DNA of 64,000 nt from Candidatus Omnitrophota bacterium (GTDB taxonomy: Bacteria > CAIJMQ01): assembly GCA_018812925.1 (NCBI GenBank), contig JAHJCU010000003.1:1-64000 (forward strand). The letters run 5' to 3'. Under the pieces are notes generated by a model. The model saw only the letters and a list, made by a program, of their open reading frames with translations, did not search any database and was not told the origin of the DNA. Each line of letters starts with the position of its first letter. Within the stretch, counting starts at the first letter, position 1. A program made the position numbers and the translations under genes. Below are positions 47,939 to 59,843 of the stretch, piece after piece.

Positions 47939-49768
47939 CTATTGTTTTAATCCCTGATAAATTGTCATTCCGCATTTATCGCAGTTGAATTCCACTTTAA
48001 ATTGCCTGCCGTCTTCATCTTCTAAGAACATTGCTCCAGTAGTGTCTATCCGTTTTTTTCCTTCGCATAATCCCAACTCTTGCTTAATACAGTATTTGGT
48101 GAACATTAATGCTTTGCCGTTTAAATCAATATTGGATTCAGCGGCGGGTTCTATTGTCTCTACACCGTGGCGTTCGTAAAACGCTTGAGCTTTTTTATTA
48201 AGCACATTACTCAGATAGCTTAATTGTTTTTCAGGGTAGGGGATATTATTGCCTTCTATTTTGATTTTATTTTGCACACGATTATTTTCGCGAACTTCTA
48301 AAAGTTTTTGAACAATTTTCCGTCTAAATTCATTCAATACCGAAACAGGAAAGAAATAAATCTCGCATGTTTCAATGCTTACGCCTGTGGCTTCAAAAAT
48401 CGTATTTCCTAATTTTTGTAGTTGTGTAGTAATAGTTTGTTTGGCTGTTTCTTTTTTCTGCGCCAATGTTTTTTCAGTTTTGATTTCAATCGTTGCCTCA
48501 CTATTGTCACAATCTTTGGCGATAAGCATTATGCCTTCAGTTGTATCGCGTAATATCAACGAAATGAGTATTTTTCTCTGTGCAGGATTTGTTTCAATCA
48601 GCTTATTAAATTCGTGGTCAGAGTTACGGTAAATTTTCATACCGGTGCGTATATTGTAAAGTTTTTGCGGGTATATATTTCCACCTTCAACATTATTAAC
48701 GGTTGTCCCGTCAAGATTATTCCGTTCATCAAAAAAGCAAATGCCGTCACCGTTATGCAATTTACTTTTGCCCTCGATTGTGAATGCGTTTTTATCAACT
48801 TTTGATACAATACCTACAAATTCGCCTATGGATTTTGGCGTATTTATTGAGCCCATATTTGTGCCTTTGCCCGTAATACCATAATCGGTATAACCGCGGT
48901 TAAAGGTTTTATTTAAATCGGATTTAAAATTTAACGATACTTTTCCTGACGAACTCTTTTGTAATCCTTTTTTGGCAAGAATAGCATCTAATTTTTGCCG
49001 GTAGAATCCCACAACATTTGCTACATAGGAAATTTCTTTTAATCGTCCTTCTATTTTGAATGCGTTAACTCCGGCATCAATAAGTTCTTCCAGTTTATCT
49101 GATAAGTTTAGGTCTTTAAGTGAGAGTAGGTAGCGGTCTTTAACGATGGTCTTACCTGTTTTATCTTTCAAACTATATAATCTTCTGCAGGGTTGTGCGC
49201 ATACTCCGCGGTTGCCGCTTCGTCCACCGTTTGAATAACTTATATAACATTGTCCGCTTGCTCCCACACATAACGCTCCGTGAATGAAACATTCAAGCTC
49301 TATTGTCGTATGTTTTCGTATATCTTTAATCTGTTCAAGCGTCAGTTCTCTTGCCAAAATTGCCCGAAAAAAACCAACATTCTGCAAAAACTTCACTTTT
49401 TCAAAAGACGCATTATTCATTTGCGTGCTAGCTATTAACGGTATGGGCGGTAAATCCAGTTCTAATAAACTCATATCCTGAATCATTAATCCGTCAATGC
49501 CGATTTTGTAAAACTGATTAATCATTTTTTCGGCGGCAGGCAGTTCATTGTCAAAAAGTAATGTATTTAACGCGACATAAACTTTGGCGTAGTATTGATG
49601 AGCAAATTCAACGACTTGTTTTATATTATCTATACTATTGTCTGCGGCTTGACGGGCGCTAAAACGAGGCGCTCCGATATATACCGCATCTGCTCCGCAT
49701 TTGATTGCGGCGTTCGCCGTTTCGGTATCTTTGGCAGGAGCCAATAGTTCAATTTTTTTCTTATCCAT
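47939..49768 (-). CDS. Peptidase U32 family protein
   Basis: [73 protein letters not shown]. Confidence 0.93.
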   Translation of the reverse strand: MDKKKIELLAPAKDTETANAAIKCGADAVYIGAPRFSARQAADNSIDNIKQVVEFAHQYYAKVYVALNTLLFDNELPAAEKMINQFYKIGIDGLMIQDMSLLELDLPPIPLIASTQMNNASFEKVKFLQNVGFFRAILARELTLEQIKDIRKHTTIELECFIHGALCVGASGQCYISYSNGGRSGNRGVCAQPCRRLYSLKDKTGKTIVKDRYLLSLKDLNLSDKLEELIDAGVNAFKIEGRLKEISYVANVVGFYRQKLDAILAKKGLQKSSSGKVSLNFKSDLNKTFNRGYTDYGITGKGTNMGSINTPKSIGEFVGIVSKVDKNAFTIEGKSKLHNGDGICFFDERNNLDGTTVNNVEGGNIYPQKLYNIRTGMKIYRNSDHEFNKLIETNPAQRKILISLILRDTTEGIMLIAKDCDNSEATIEIKTEKTLAQKKETAKQTITTQLQKLGNTIFEATGVSIETCEIYFFPVSVLNEFRRKIVQKLLEVRENNRVQNKIKIEGNNIPYPEKQLSYLSNVLNKKAQAFYERHGVETIEPAAESNIDLNGKALMFTKYCIKQELGLCEGKKRIDTTGAMFLEDEDGRQFKVEFNCDKCGMTIYQGLKQ

Positions 49769-49941
49769 TTTTAACTCTAAAAGAAATTAGTGCTTCATTG
49801 TACTCTGTTATAGAAAAATTCTCTAACGAGACGAGCGGGGTTGAACCTTTTCGCTGTGCAGGGTATAATTTGCGGATATGTTCTGAATACGGAACTATGT
49901 GTATGATTAAAAAAAGAAATTTCGGAAGGGGTAATAAAACA

Positions 49942-51612
49942 ATGAAAATGACCGGCGCAAAAGCTATTATTGAGTCATTGAAGAAAGAAGGAGTTGATAC
50001 TATTTTCGGATTTCCGGGTGGGACAGTTCTTCCTATTTTTGATGAGCTTTATGATGCACCTATACGGTTTATATTAACCGGTCATGAACAGGGCGCTGCT
50101 CATATGGCAGATGGTTATGCCCGCGCTACCGGGAGAGTAGGGGTATGTCTTGCAACCTCCGGTCCCGGGGCGACTAATTTGGTCACAGGTATTGCTACCG
50201 CTTATATGGATTCAGTTCCTATGATTGCTCTTACCGGACAGGTTCCAAGAAAAATGATAGGTAACGATGCGTTCCAAGAGGCGCCCATTACTGAAATAAC
50301 AAAATCAATTACGAAACATAATTTTCTTGTTCAGGATGCGAATGAATTGCCTGAAATTATTAAGTCGGCGTTTCATATTGCTTCTTCAGGACGTCCGGGG
50401 CCTGTTCTTATAGACCTTCCCAAAGATGTGCAGATGGGAGAAATGAATTTCAGCTATCCAAGCAAGCTAAATTTAAAGAGTTACAAACCTGTTTTAAAAG
50501 GGCATATCGGACAAATAAATAAGGCGTGTCAGTTTATTGCCAAAGCAAAGAAGCCCGTTATATATATCGGTGGTGGCGTTATTATATCCGGCGCCCATCA
50601 ACTTGTACTCAAGTTGGCGGAAAAAACGAAAATACCCGTTACTATGACGCTTTTGGGATTGGGAGGATTTCCTTCTGCGCATCCGTTATCACTGGATATG
50701 CTTGGTATGCACGGAACCAGATATGCCAATTATGCGATTATGGAATCGGATTTGATTATAGCCATAGGCGCAAGGTTTGACGACAGGGTAACCGGTAAAA
50801 CTGAGTCTTTCGCGCCGCATGCAAAGATTATACATATTGATATAGATCCGACATCGATAAGTAAATCGGTAGGAGTGGATGTTCCTATAGTTGGTGATGC
50901 TAAAGAAGTATTGAAGGAATTAATTCCCAATGTAAAAGCGCCTGATACTTCGGATTGGCTGAAAAAGATAAATGGATGGAAAAAGAAATATCCGCTTACA
51001 TATAAAAAGGACAATAAATTAAGACCGCAATATGTTATAGAAGAAATTTGCGATTTGACCAAAGGTAAAGCGATTATAGCTACTGAAGTGGGTCAGAACC
51101 AGATGTGGGCTGCTCAATTCTATAAATATAGCGCTCCTAAAACATTTCTTTCTTCGGGTGGATTGGGAACTATGGGATATGGGTTTCCGGCGGCTATTGG
51201 CGCAAAGCTTGGTTGCCCCGACAAAATAGTATTTGATATTGCCGGTGACGGCAGTATTCAAATGAATATTCAGGAGCTTATAACAGCGGTGTCATATAAA
51301 ATTCCTGTCAAAATAGCTATTTTGAATAATTCGTATCTAGGTATGGTCAGGCAGTGGCAGGAACTTTTCTATAAGAGAAGATATTCAGCCACTGACTTAA
51401 AGAGAAATCCCGATTTTGTGAAGATAGCTGAAGCATACGGCGCATTGGGTATAAGAGTGGACAAGAAGAAAGATGTAAGAAGTGCCTTGCAAAAAGCGAT
51501 TAAGAGTCCGCTTCCGGTTGTTATGGATTTTGTTATAGAAAGGGAAGAAAATGTTTCTCCGATAGTTCCGCCGGGAGAAGCGCTTGACCAGATGATAGGG
51601 GGAATGGCATAA
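49942..51612 (+). CDS. ilvB: Acetolactate synthase large subunit
   Basis: [66 protein letters not shown]. Confidence 0.96.
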   Translation: MKMTGAKAIIESLKKEGVDTIFGFPGGTVLPIFDELYDAPIRFILTGHEQGAAHMADGYARATGRVGVCLATSGPGATNLVTGIATAYMDSVPMIALTGQVPRKMIGNDAFQEAPITEITKSITKHNFLVQDANELPEIIKSAFHIASSGRPGPVLIDLPKDVQMGEMNFSYPSKLNLKSYKPVLKGHIGQINKACQFIAKAKKPVIYIGGGVIISGAHQLVLKLAEKTKIPVTMTLLGLGGFPSAHPLSLDMLGMHGTRYANYAIMESDLIIAIGARFDDRVTGKTESFAPHAKIIHIDIDPTSISKSVGVDVPIVGDAKEVLKELIPNVKAPDTSDWLKKINGWKKKYPLTYKKDNKLRPQYVIEEICDLTKGKAIIATEVGQNQMWAAQFYKYSAPKTFLSSGGLGTMGYGFPAAIGAKLGCPDKIVFDIAGDGSIQMNIQELITAVSYKIPVKIAILNNSYLGMVRQWQELFYKRRYSATDLKRNPDFVKIAEAYGALGIRVDKKKDVRSALQKAIKSPLPVVMDFVIEREENVSPIVPPGEALDQMIGGMA

Positions 51613-51695
51613 GAAAGTTAAAAGTCAAAAATCGAAAGTTAAAAATTAAATATAAAAAAGGAAAAACAAAGGAAGAAAATTAAAAGAGAGGGAAT

Positions 51696-52199
51696 ATGAA
51701 AAAACATATAATATCTGTTTTAGTAGAAAATAAGTCAGGGGTTCTTTCAAGAATTGCGGCTTTATTTGCAGCTCGCGGATTTAATATAGATTCTTTGGCG
51801 GTTGGCGAAACGGAAAATCCTAAGGTTTCGCGTATGACCATTGTCTCCGAAGGAGAAGAAAATGTTTTGGAGCAAGTTGTAAAGCAACTTCGACGGCTCA
51901 TTGATGTTATTAGTGTTTCAGACTATACTAAAAAAGGTCTTGATTATGTGGGCAGAGAGTTAGTTCTGGTTAAAGTAGACGCTCCTGCTTCCAAGCGCTC
52001 GGAGATTATTGAAATTGTAGATATTTTCAGAGCGAAGACCGTGGATGTGTCACTTAATGCGTTATCTATAGAGATTACCGGTACAGAAGAGAAAATCCAG
52101 GCATTTTTAAGTTTGATGCATGATTTTAAAATAAAAGAAATTGTGCGGACAGGTAAAATTGCCATAGTGCGCGAGAATCAATCCAATAATAACCAATGA
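51696..52199 (+). CDS. ilvH: Acetolactate synthase small subunit
   Basis: ISVLVENKSGVLSRIAALFAARGFNIDSLAVGETENPKVSRMTIV. Confidence 0.96.
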   Translation: MKKHIISVLVENKSGVLSRIAALFAARGFNIDSLAVGETENPKVSRMTIVSEGEENVLEQVVKQLRRLIDVISVSDYTKKGLDYVGRELVLVKVDAPASKRSEIIEIVDIFRAKTVDVSLNALSIEITGTEEKIQAFLSLMHDFKIKEIVRTGKIAIVRENQSNNNQ

Positions 52200-52202
52200 A
52201 TA

Positions 52203-53165
52203 ATGAATAAAGAAAAAATATTTCCCCCAGTTATTTTCATATTTTTTATTATGTCTTTAATCGCGGCAAGTTTTCTTGTTATTGGAACCCCCGGGAAAAA
52301 ATTTTCAAAATTTTCTCCTGACGTCAGGGGATTTTCCATGGCAAAAGAAAATATTGCCATAGTCAATATATATGGTTCTATACAAATTCAAACCAGCGGA
52401 TTTTTGGGATCATTACCCTCAGGAGCCGATTATACGGTTCAGGAATTAAAAAGATTACGAAACAATCCGAATATTAAAGCGGTTGTTTTAAGAATTAATT
52501 CGCCGGGCGGGTCTGTCGGCGCGGTGCAAGAAATATACAGTGAACTTTTAAAATTAAAAGAAAGCGGGAAAAAAATAGTCGCTTCGCAGGCGGAAGTGTC
52601 GGCTTCGGGCGGATATTATCTCGCGGTTGCTGCGGATAAAATTGTCTCAAATCCCGGAGCTATAACCGGAAGTATCGGGGTTATTATCTCTATAACCAAT
52701 GTTGAAGAGCTTTTCGGGAAAATTGGCGTTGGGGTAGAAGTAATTAAATCCAAAGAGCTTAAGGATATAGGTTCAAGTACGCGGGCAATGACCGATGAAG
52801 AGAGGGAAATTTTAAAAGATATGGTGGATAGCGCCTATCAACAATTTTTGACTGCAGTTAAAAAAGGCAGAGGCGCGGTAATGACTGAAGAAAAGATAGA
52901 AGAAGTATCCGACGGAAGAATTATGACGGGCGCGCAGGCAAAAGAAATTGGTCTTATTGATGAATTGGGAAATCTTGAGGATGCTATAAATATTGCCGCT
53001 GAACTTGCAGGAATAAAGAAAGACGATATAAGAGTTTTTGAGGAAAGAAGAGATTGGAAAAAAATGTTGATGCAACAGTTAGGAAATAAAGCTTCTAATC
53101 CTCTTAGTAGTTTCTTGCCTCCCAAAACAGGACTATTCGAATATCTTTGGGTTCCGGAATACTGA
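52203..53165 (+). CDS. sppA: Signal peptide peptidase SppA
   Basis: VVLRINSPGGSVGAVQEIYSEL, SASGGYYLAVAADKIVSNPGAITGSIGVI. Confidence 0.94.
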   Translation: MNKEKIFPPVIFIFFIMSLIAASFLVIGTPGKKFSKFSPDVRGFSMAKENIAIVNIYGSIQIQTSGFLGSLPSGADYTVQELKRLRNNPNIKAVVLRINSPGGSVGAVQEIYSELLKLKESGKKIVASQAEVSASGGYYLAVAADKIVSNPGAITGSIGVIISITNVEELFGKIGVGVEVIKSKELKDIGSSTRAMTDEEREILKDMVDSAYQQFLTAVKKGRGAVMTEEKIEEVSDGRIMTGAQAKEIGLIDELGNLEDAINIAAELAGIKKDDIRVFEERRDWKKMLMQQLGNKASNPLSSFLPPKTGLFEYLWVPEY

Positions 53166-53216
53166 GATGATTAATAACCAATCTTTGAAAAAATAGTAAT
53201 AGGTAACGGTGACAAA

Positions 53217-53303
53217 ACGATGTTTCGTAATTGGTAACTCGCAAAGCGTAATTCGTAATTTTAAAAATTACCATTTACCAATTACTATTTACGGATTACG
53301 AGA
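53217..53303. repeat. AT-rich dispersed intergenic repeat (copy 2)
   Basis: cgtaattcgtaattttaaaaattaccatttaccaattactatttacggattacg. Confidence 0.6.
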
Positions 53304-53326
53304 AAATGGGCATCGTAACTCCCTGT

Positions 53327-53360
53327 TCCTCCTGTTACATTCTGAAAGAATGTAGGGGGA
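53327..53360. repeat. Dispersed hairpin element, copy 2
   Basis: tcctcctgttacattctgaaagaatgtaggggga. Confidence 0.7.
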
Positions 53361-53377
53361 TAACTGAATAGGAATAT

Positions 53378-53965
53378 ATGAATAATCTAGAAATTTTATT
53401 TAATCTCCTCATTCACCCCACTTACGCCTTAAGAAGAGAAGACAGAAACCTAGGGCTTGCAATTATGGTATTAATAGCGGCTCTTTGGTCTTCAATCGCA
53501 GGCGATTATCTTATAAGAGGAGCATCTGTAAACGCTACACTTTTCTCGTTTAGTATTATCATCTCAATTGTCGCTACGCTCTTTTCCATAGTTATGGGCG
53601 TTTCCCTGTGGCATTTCATTTCCGAAGGTTTCAAGGGCAAAGGAAAGGCAAGCGAACTTTTTGTATGCATTTGTCTTTGCTTTCTTCCGTATGTATTTTT
53701 TTCTCCAATGGCGCTAATTATGAAATTTTTAAGTATAAATGCGGCTTTCTTTGGATTGTTTAGGATGTTAATGATTATATGGGTAGTTGTCCTGCAAATC
53801 TCTTCCATAAGAATCGTATATGAATTAAGCGGTTCGCAAGCTGTTTTAACTTATTTTATTCCCTTCACAGCTATATTCTTCATCTTCTTTTTAGGATTAA
53901 TGCTTTCAGTGATATTTATAGCTACTACTGTTTCTGAAGTATTTATGCCTTTGTTGGAGTTATGA
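53378..53965 (+). CDS. Yip1-like multi-TM membrane protein
   Basis: Multi-TM ORF; N-terminal LLIHPTYALRREDRNLG. Confidence 0.6.
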   Translation: MNNLEILFNLLIHPTYALRREDRNLGLAIMVLIAALWSSIAGDYLIRGASVNATLFSFSIIISIVATLFSIVMGVSLWHFISEGFKGKGKASELFVCICLCFLPYVFFSPMALIMKFLSINAAFFGLFRMLMIIWVVVLQISSIRIVYELSGSQAVLTYFIPFTAIFFIFFLGLMLSVIFIATTVSEVFMPLLEL

Positions 53966-54044
53966 CAGAGGACAGAAAACAGACGACAGAAGACAGAAAA
54001 ATCTTATGTCTGGTATCTGTTATCTGACTTCTGTTATTTGAAAC

Positions 54045-54131
54045 GCCGAGGTGGCGGAATTGGCAGACGCGCATGGTTCAGGTCCATGTTCCCTAACGGG
54101 ATTGGGGGTTCAACTCCCCCCTTCGGCACCA
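54045..54131 (+). tRNA. tRNA-Leu (anticodon CAG), CCA encoded
   Basis: GCCGAGG/CTTCGGC acceptor pairing; CATGG-TTCAGGT-CCATG anticodon arm; long variable arm; GGGGGTTCAACTCCCCC T-arm. Confidence 0.95.
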
Positions 54132-54192
54132 GATTTCATATTAAAGAAAAAAGACCAAAGACTCGGTATCAAGGGTAAAGTTTATAATCTTT

Positions 54193-54717
54193 ATGGATTT
54201 ATTACGAAAGAAGAAATTAAAATTGTTGAAGAACAATAACTTTTGGCGATATTTATACTTGTTAGTAAATAAATGGTATATGTATATTAGTATCTTGCTG
54301 ACTGTTTATAATCTTTTAATAATTTATCCTAGACCAGATTGGCAAATTCCATCGCGAATAGTTGTCATAATCTTTATCTTAACTATTATATATGCAGGTT
54401 ACAAAATTTGGGTAGGAGAAAAATCCGAGAAAGAAAAGCTTCTCATAAAGCAAGAAGAATTAACAATTGAAGAAAAAGAAATCTTATCGGGTGCCCTACA
54501 AAGTTCACATATAATTTATTTACCTTCCTCTGACCAAATAGGAAGCTGGGTTCAATCTGGGGGTATAGACTTCTTATACAAAAATGATTTAAATAAAACC
54601 AGAACTTATGTCTATGCTCTTAAAACTCTATGTGAAAAAGGTTTAGTAGAAAAAAACAGTCAAGTAAAATATGAATTAACTCCTCAAGGTTTTAAGGAGG
54701 CTGAGAAATGTCGTTAG
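54193..54717 (+). CDS. Hypothetical protein, 2 TM plus C-terminal winged-helix-like region
   Basis: ORF; hydrophobic N-terminus; C-term LKTLCEKGLVEKNSQVKYELTPQGFKEAEKC. Confidence 0.6.
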   Translation: MDLLRKKKLKLLKNNNFWRYLYLLVNKWYMYISILLTVYNLLIIYPRPDWQIPSRIVVIIFILTIIYAGYKIWVGEKSEKEKLLIKQEELTIEEKEILSGALQSSHIIYLPSSDQIGSWVQSGGIDFLYKNDLNKTRTYVYALKTLCEKGLVEKNSQVKYELTPQGFKEAEKCR

Positions 54718-54738
54718 TCTTGGGTCTTTAGTCTAAAA

Positions 54739-56307
54739 TTACTTCTCTTCCTGGTCTTTTAGCAATTTATATTCTATTGCGTCAACTACTGCTTCCCACG
54801 AGGCTTCAATGATATTTGTAGATACTCCGATTGTTGACCATGTGCTTTTATGGTCGCGGAATTGGATGAGAACTCTTGTCTTTGCTGCGGTTCCTTCTTC
54901 TGGATTAATTATTCTCACTTTGTAATCTATTAGTTCAAAGTCAGTTAAGGATGGATAGAATCCAATCAGAGCTTTCTTTAACGCATTTGTCAGCGCGTCA
55001 ACAGGACCGTCGCCCAAAGAAGCAGTATGTTCTTCTTGTCCGTCTACTTTGGCTCTGATTGTTGCTTCAGAAGAAAGTTTGTTTTTTTGGAGGTAAACAT
55101 GAACATCATATCCTTCCACCTGGAAGAATTTTTTATATTTGGCAAAATTTCTTTTTATTAAAAGTTCAAAAGAAGCTTCCGCCGCTTCAAAATGGTATCC
55201 TGCGTGTTCTAATTCTTTTATTTTATTTAACAAATTAATTATTTTGGGGTCTTTTTCATCTAAATTGATTCCCATTTCTTTGGCTTTAAGAAAAATAGTG
55301 GATTTTCCCGAAAGTTCTGAAGCCAGTATTTTCCTCTTATTGCCGACGAGAACAGGGTTTATATGTTCGAATGTGACGGTATTTTTCTTTACCGCGTCTA
55401 CGTGCATACCGCCTTTATGTGCGAAAGCGTTTTCGCCGACAAAAGGCTGGTTATTCATTGGGATTAAATTAGCAATTTCGTCAATATAAAGAGAAAGCTC
55501 GGTTAATTTTGCCAGGTTTTCATCAGTTAAGCACTTGATACCCATTTTAAGCTGTAGGTTTGGGATGATTGTAATAAGGTCTGCATTTCCGCATCTTTCA
55601 CCTAATCCATTTACGGTTCCCTGAATATGAGTTATGCCATTTTCTACGGCTATTATTGAGTTTGCCACTGCCATTCCGTTGTCGTTGTGAGTATGAATTC
55701 CTACCTCGCAATTTATCTCTTCCTTGACTTTTTTTGTCATTGAAACGATTTGAGAGGGTAGGGCGCCGCCGTTTGTATCGCATAAAACAACGCAGTCTGC
55801 TCCGCCTTTTACGGCGGCTTTCAAGGTTTTTAAGGCATAAGAGGAACTATTTTTGAATCCGTCAAAGAAATGCTCTGCATCATAGATAACTTCTTTATTG
55901 TGTTTTTTGAAGAATCGGACAGATTCTTCTATCATCTTCAGGTTTTCTTCTTCCGTTGTTTTTAAAACGTCCGTTATATGTAGTTTCCAGCTTTTACCGA
56001 ATATTGTTACTACCGGAGCCTGTGATTCCAAAGACCTTCTAAGCGAAACATCTTCTTCCGCTTTTGTATTTGCCCTTCTAGTAGAAGTGAAAGCTGCTAT
56101 TTTGCTTTTGCCAAGATTTAGGTTTTGTACTTCTTTGAAAAAACTTATATCTTTGGGGTTAGAACCCGGCCAACCACCCTCAATGTAATGGACACCTATT
56201 TCGGAAAGTTTTTTTGCTATCTTTAATTTATCTTCCAAAGAGAAAGATATCCCTTTTGATTGGGCTCCGTCTCTTAAGGTAGTATCGTATAGTTTCACTT
56301 TATTCAT
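54739..56307 (-). CDS. cimA: (R)-citramalate synthase
   Basis: LYDTTLRDGAQSKGISFSLEDKLKIAKKLSEIGVHYIEGGWPGSNPKD, HTHNDNGMAVANSI, GMHVDAVKKN. Confidence 0.93.
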   Translation of the reverse strand: MNKVKLYDTTLRDGAQSKGISFSLEDKLKIAKKLSEIGVHYIEGGWPGSNPKDISFFKEVQNLNLGKSKIAAFTSTRRANTKAEEDVSLRRSLESQAPVVTIFGKSWKLHITDVLKTTEEENLKMIEESVRFFKKHNKEVIYDAEHFFDGFKNSSSYALKTLKAAVKGGADCVVLCDTNGGALPSQIVSMTKKVKEEINCEVGIHTHNDNGMAVANSIIAVENGITHIQGTVNGLGERCGNADLITIIPNLQLKMGIKCLTDENLAKLTELSLYIDEIANLIPMNNQPFVGENAFAHKGGMHVDAVKKNTVTFEHINPVLVGNKRKILASELSGKSTIFLKAKEMGINLDEKDPKIINLLNKIKELEHAGYHFEAAEASFELLIKRNFAKYKKFFQVEGYDVHVYLQKNKLSSEATIRAKVDGQEEHTASLGDGPVDALTNALKKALIGFYPSLTDFELIDYKVRIINPEEGTAAKTRVLIQFRDHKSTWSTIGVSTNIIEASWEAVVDAIEYKLLKDQEEK

Positions 56308-56384
56308 AATAATAAGGGTTAAATTTTATTTAAGGTCAAGAAACTTTAAATGTTTATATTTTTAATGTTGAACGCAATATTTTA

Positions 56385-57599
56385 TCATTTTCCCAATTCA
56401 AATTCTTTATGCAGGACTTTTACAGCTTTGTCACACAAATTTCTTCTTATTGCACAGGAAATTCTTATTTCGGAGGTTGTAATCATCTCTATATTTATAT
56501 TTGCTTTTGCTAATGCTTCAAACATTTTTCCTGCAATTCCTGAATTAGTTTTCATCCCAACTCCCACAATAGCGATTTTCCCAATATCTGAATCGCTTGA
56601 AACTTTTCCTGCTTTAAGATGTTCTCTTGCTCTCTCCATCACTTCTAACGTTTGAGCAAGCGATTCTTCATTTACAGTAAAAGATATATCGCTTTTACCT
56701 TGATGATCGGAAGATTGAATAATCATATCGACGTTAATTTTTTCTTTGCCTATTTTCCCAAAAATATAAGCGGCTATTCCGGGTTTATTAGGAACATTAT
56801 GAATGGTAACTCTTGCTTCGTTTTTAGCGATTACCACACCTCTTACAAAAACCTTTTCCATTGACTCGCATTCTTCCATTATTATCGTCCCCTCCTTTTT
56901 ATTAAAACTTGAACGAACGTGAAGTTTGAGTTTGTATTTACTTGCCAGTTCTATTGACCTTGATTGCATTACTTGAGCGCCGCTTGATGCTATTTCCAGC
57001 ATTTCTTCGTAAGAAATTATTTTTATTTTTTTCGCATCTTTAACAACTCTTGGGTCTGAAGTATATATACCCTCAACATCGGTAAATATTTCGCATACAT
57101 CTGCTTTTAACGCTATTGCCAAAGCGGTTGCTGTAGCATCTGAGCCGCCTCTTCCAAGTGTAGTTATTTCGTCACAGTCGTCTTTTCCTTGAAAACCTGC
57201 TACAACGACTATATTGCCTTTTTGTAATTCCTTCTTAATTCTTTCGGTTTTAACTTTCCTGATTGAAGCGCGCGTGTGCGCGCTGTCGGTCATAATTCCT
57301 ATTTGTGGACCTGTCAAAGAAACTGCTTTTTCTTTTAAATTATCTATGGCCATTGCCATAAGCGAACTTGAAACTATTTCTCCGGTTGAAAGCAACATAT
57401 CCATTTCTCTGTGTGGCGGATTGGGATGCATTTTCTTTGCCATAGAAATCAAATCATCAGTAGTATCTCCGCTTGCGGATACTACAACGACTATACTGTT
57501 GTTTTTTTGTTTGTCTTCTACTATTCTTTTGGCTATTTTTTTTATATGTTCAGGTGTTGCCAGAGAAGAACCACCGAATTTTTTCACTATCAATGCCAT
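56385..57599 (-). CDS. lysC: Aspartate kinase
   Basis: MALIVKKFGGSSLATPEHIK, LGRGGSDATATALA, EIFTDVEGIYTSDPR; C-terminal ACT repeats. Confidence 0.96.
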   Translation of the reverse strand: MALIVKKFGGSSLATPEHIKKIAKRIVEDKQKNNSIVVVVSASGDTTDDLISMAKKMHPNPPHREMDMLLSTGEIVSSSLMAMAIDNLKEKAVSLTGPQIGIMTDSAHTRASIRKVKTERIKKELQKGNIVVVAGFQGKDDCDEITTLGRGGSDATATALAIALKADVCEIFTDVEGIYTSDPRVVKDAKKIKIISYEEMLEIASSGAQVMQSRSIELASKYKLKLHVRSSFNKKEGTIIMEECESMEKVFVRGVVIAKNEARVTIHNVPNKPGIAAYIFGKIGKEKINVDMIIQSSDHQGKSDISFTVNEESLAQTLEVMERAREHLKAGKVSSDSDIGKIAIVGVGMKTNSGIAGKMFEALAKANINIEMITTSEIRISCAIRRNLCDKAVKVLHKEFELGK

Positions 57600-57619
57600 A
57601 TTTTTCCCCTAACAAATCA

Positions 57620-57693
57620 AAAATATCGTAATTCGTAAATTGTAACCTATAAAGCGTAATTTTTAAATTACGAATTACTTATTACGGATTACA
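57620..57693. repeat. AT-rich dispersed intergenic repeat (copy 3)
   Basis: cgtaattcgtaaattgtaacctataaagcgtaatttttaaattacgaattacttattacggattac. Confidence 0.6.
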
Positions 57694-57702
57694 TAAATAT
57701 TT

Positions 57703-58932
57703 TTATTTTAAAAAATACTCCATTAATTTATAACCTTTTTCAAAATATAAAGAAGAAGCAGAGATGGCTATTTCATCATAAGAAACACAGCCATTTCTTT
57801 TGTCTCCCCATATTACGAAGGGAATTGCTTCATCTGTATGCGTTTTTAACATTACGGGAGTTGCGTGGTCACATCCTACGAAAATCTTATATTCATCTTT
57901 ACTTTTTAAAACATATTTTAGTATCTCTCCCACAATTTTTTTATCAAATAATTCGATGGCTTTAATCTTTAAATTTACATTTCCTAAATGTCCTGCTTCG
58001 TCGGGAGCTTCCAAATGGACTAAAACAAAATCTTTGGTTTTTATAGCTTTAATAGCTGCGTTTACTTTTCCGCGATAATTTGTATCCAGAAATCCTGTAG
58101 CGTTTTTCACGAATATGCTTTCCATACCGATAGCTTTTCCTATGCCTTTTACAATATCTACCGCCGATATAACCGCGCCTTTTTTACCATATTCCTTATA
58201 AAAAGAGGGTAGATCAGGTTTCTCCCCTTCTCCCCATAACCATATCATGTTTGCTGGATTTTCTTTTCTTTTTTGTCTTTTGATGTTTATAGGATGGTCT
58301 TTTAATAATTCATAGGACTTTTGCATTATTCTTCTTAATATTGCGGAACTTTTACCTTTGGGTAAAATATCGGTTAAAGGAGCCCCTGTTACATCATGAG
58401 GGGGGCGAGTTTCCAAATTATCTAATAATATACCTAAATTTCTTCGCACTACCATAATATTACGGTAAGACAACCCGGCATAAAAAGAAAATTGGTTGTT
58501 TCCCAGCTTCTGCTGCAATATTTCTATTAAAATTTTTGCTTCTTTTAACGAGATATGACCGCCGGAATAATCGATTAATTTATTATCTAAAACGGTAACA
58601 AAATTACATCTAAAAGCAATTTCTTTTGTTTTTAGATTTATGCCAAGATTAAGCGCTTCAAGCGGACCTCTGCCTGTATAAAATTTTTTAGGGTCATATC
58701 CCAAAAGAGACATTATTGCTACGTCGCTACCCTTTGGTAGTTCGGGCTGCAGGGTCTTTACCATCCCGCATTCTCCTTCTTTGGCGAGCTTATCCATATT
58801 AGGAGTTTTTGCCAATTGAAGCGGTGTTTTGTGACCCCTGTTTGCAATTTTTCTATCAGCCATACCATCGCCGATAAGCATTATGTATTTCATTTTTCTA
58901 TACTTGTTAGTTGATACCTTCGTATTTTTCAA
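57703..58932 (-). CDS. apgM: Cofactor-independent phosphoglycerate mutase, archaeal-type
   Basis: YIMLIGDGMADRKIANRGHKTPLQLAKTPNMDKLAKEGECGMVKTL, HLEAPDEAGHLGN, VGCDHATPVMLKTHTDEAIPFVIWG. Confidence 0.92.
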   Translation of the reverse strand: MKNTKVSTNKYRKMKYIMLIGDGMADRKIANRGHKTPLQLAKTPNMDKLAKEGECGMVKTLQPELPKGSDVAIMSLLGYDPKKFYTGRGPLEALNLGINLKTKEIAFRCNFVTVLDNKLIDYSGGHISLKEAKILIEILQQKLGNNQFSFYAGLSYRNIMVVRRNLGILLDNLETRPPHDVTGAPLTDILPKGKSSAILRRIMQKSYELLKDHPINIKRQKRKENPANMIWLWGEGEKPDLPSFYKEYGKKGAVISAVDIVKGIGKAIGMESIFVKNATGFLDTNYRGKVNAAIKAIKTKDFVLVHLEAPDEAGHLGNVNLKIKAIELFDKKIVGEILKYVLKSKDEYKIFVGCDHATPVMLKTHTDEAIPFVIWGDKRNGCVSYDEIAISASSLYFEKGYKLMEYFLK

Positions 58933-59843
58933 AAAGCGATATCATACGTTAGGAATGGATTTGATGTTGTCCCATATATTTTATAATCGATTTCCAAAAC
59001 CCCTTTGCTCTTTACTTTTTTTATAAGAGATTTAATGCGCTGGTTTTCTGTTTCACATGATAATTCGTAGACTAAAAATTTTAATTTAGAATCGATATTC
59101 TGTTCGTTTATCTTGCCGTCCCCGGTAATATTCATTTTCCCTTTAATATCCACTGTTAAAACGTCTTTTAAATAAAGAGAAAGAAGCTGTTCTCTTATTT
59201 GCACTGGTAAAAATTTCTCTTCTAAAGTATTTAATATCTCAAGAGATATATCTTTGCCAAAAACGTGATAGGTAAGACGTTTTTTCCAATCATCGAAATC
59301 AAAATCTCCTTTAATTTCCACAAAAGAAGAGTTAGCCGATGCATTAATTGAAAATGTTGTTTTTTTATTTGTCCCTATACCTTTTAATGAGCCGGATATA
59401 TTGATATCTGAAATAGTTTCACCATTAGAAGGACCGATTTTTAAGATTAAATTTTTTATTTCTATTTCATCTATAGCAAAAGGTTTTTCTGTCATAGCAG
59501 GAAAAGAAAACGGAATAAAATTTTCGAGCATTAGCTCTGCTTTGGTTATATGTATTCCTTTGATGCTTCTATCAGACAAGAACTCCGAAATTTTGAAAGT
59601 AATATACCCTTGTTTAATCTTGAAAACATTATCTTTCTGTTTGAGAGTTAAATTTTTAAAATTGATATTTCCTGTCAAAAGATTTACATTGCACTTGAAA
59701 TCTGAAATTTCTATGCCGTATTCTCCTGCCCAATTCTTTATTGTCTGCTTTATTTTAGAAGATAGTGAAATCTGGACAACTGCAAGCGTTATAATTGCCA
59801 GTAGAACTATTATTGTTGTTATGAAATAGGAACGTTTTTTCAT
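58929..59843 (-). CDS. Hypothetical membrane-anchored protein (AsmA/DUF748-like)
   Basis: N-terminal TM, beta-rich repeats; overlaps apgM and thrC by 4 nt each. Confidence 0.6.
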   Translation of the reverse strand: MKKRSYFITTIIVLLAIITLAVVQISLSSKIKQTIKNWAGEYGIEISDFKCNVNLLTGNINFKNLTLKQKDNVFKIKQGYITFKISEFLSDRSIKGIHITKAELMLENFIPFSFPAMTEKPFAIDEIEIKNLILKIGPSNGETISDINISGSLKGIGTNKKTTFSINASANSSFVEIKGDFDFDDWKKRLTYHVFGKDISLEILNTLEEKFLPVQIREQLLSLYLKDVLTVDIKGKMNITGDGKINEQNIDSKLKFLVYELSCETENQRIKSLIKKVKSKGVLEIDYKIYGTTSNPFLTYDIAF

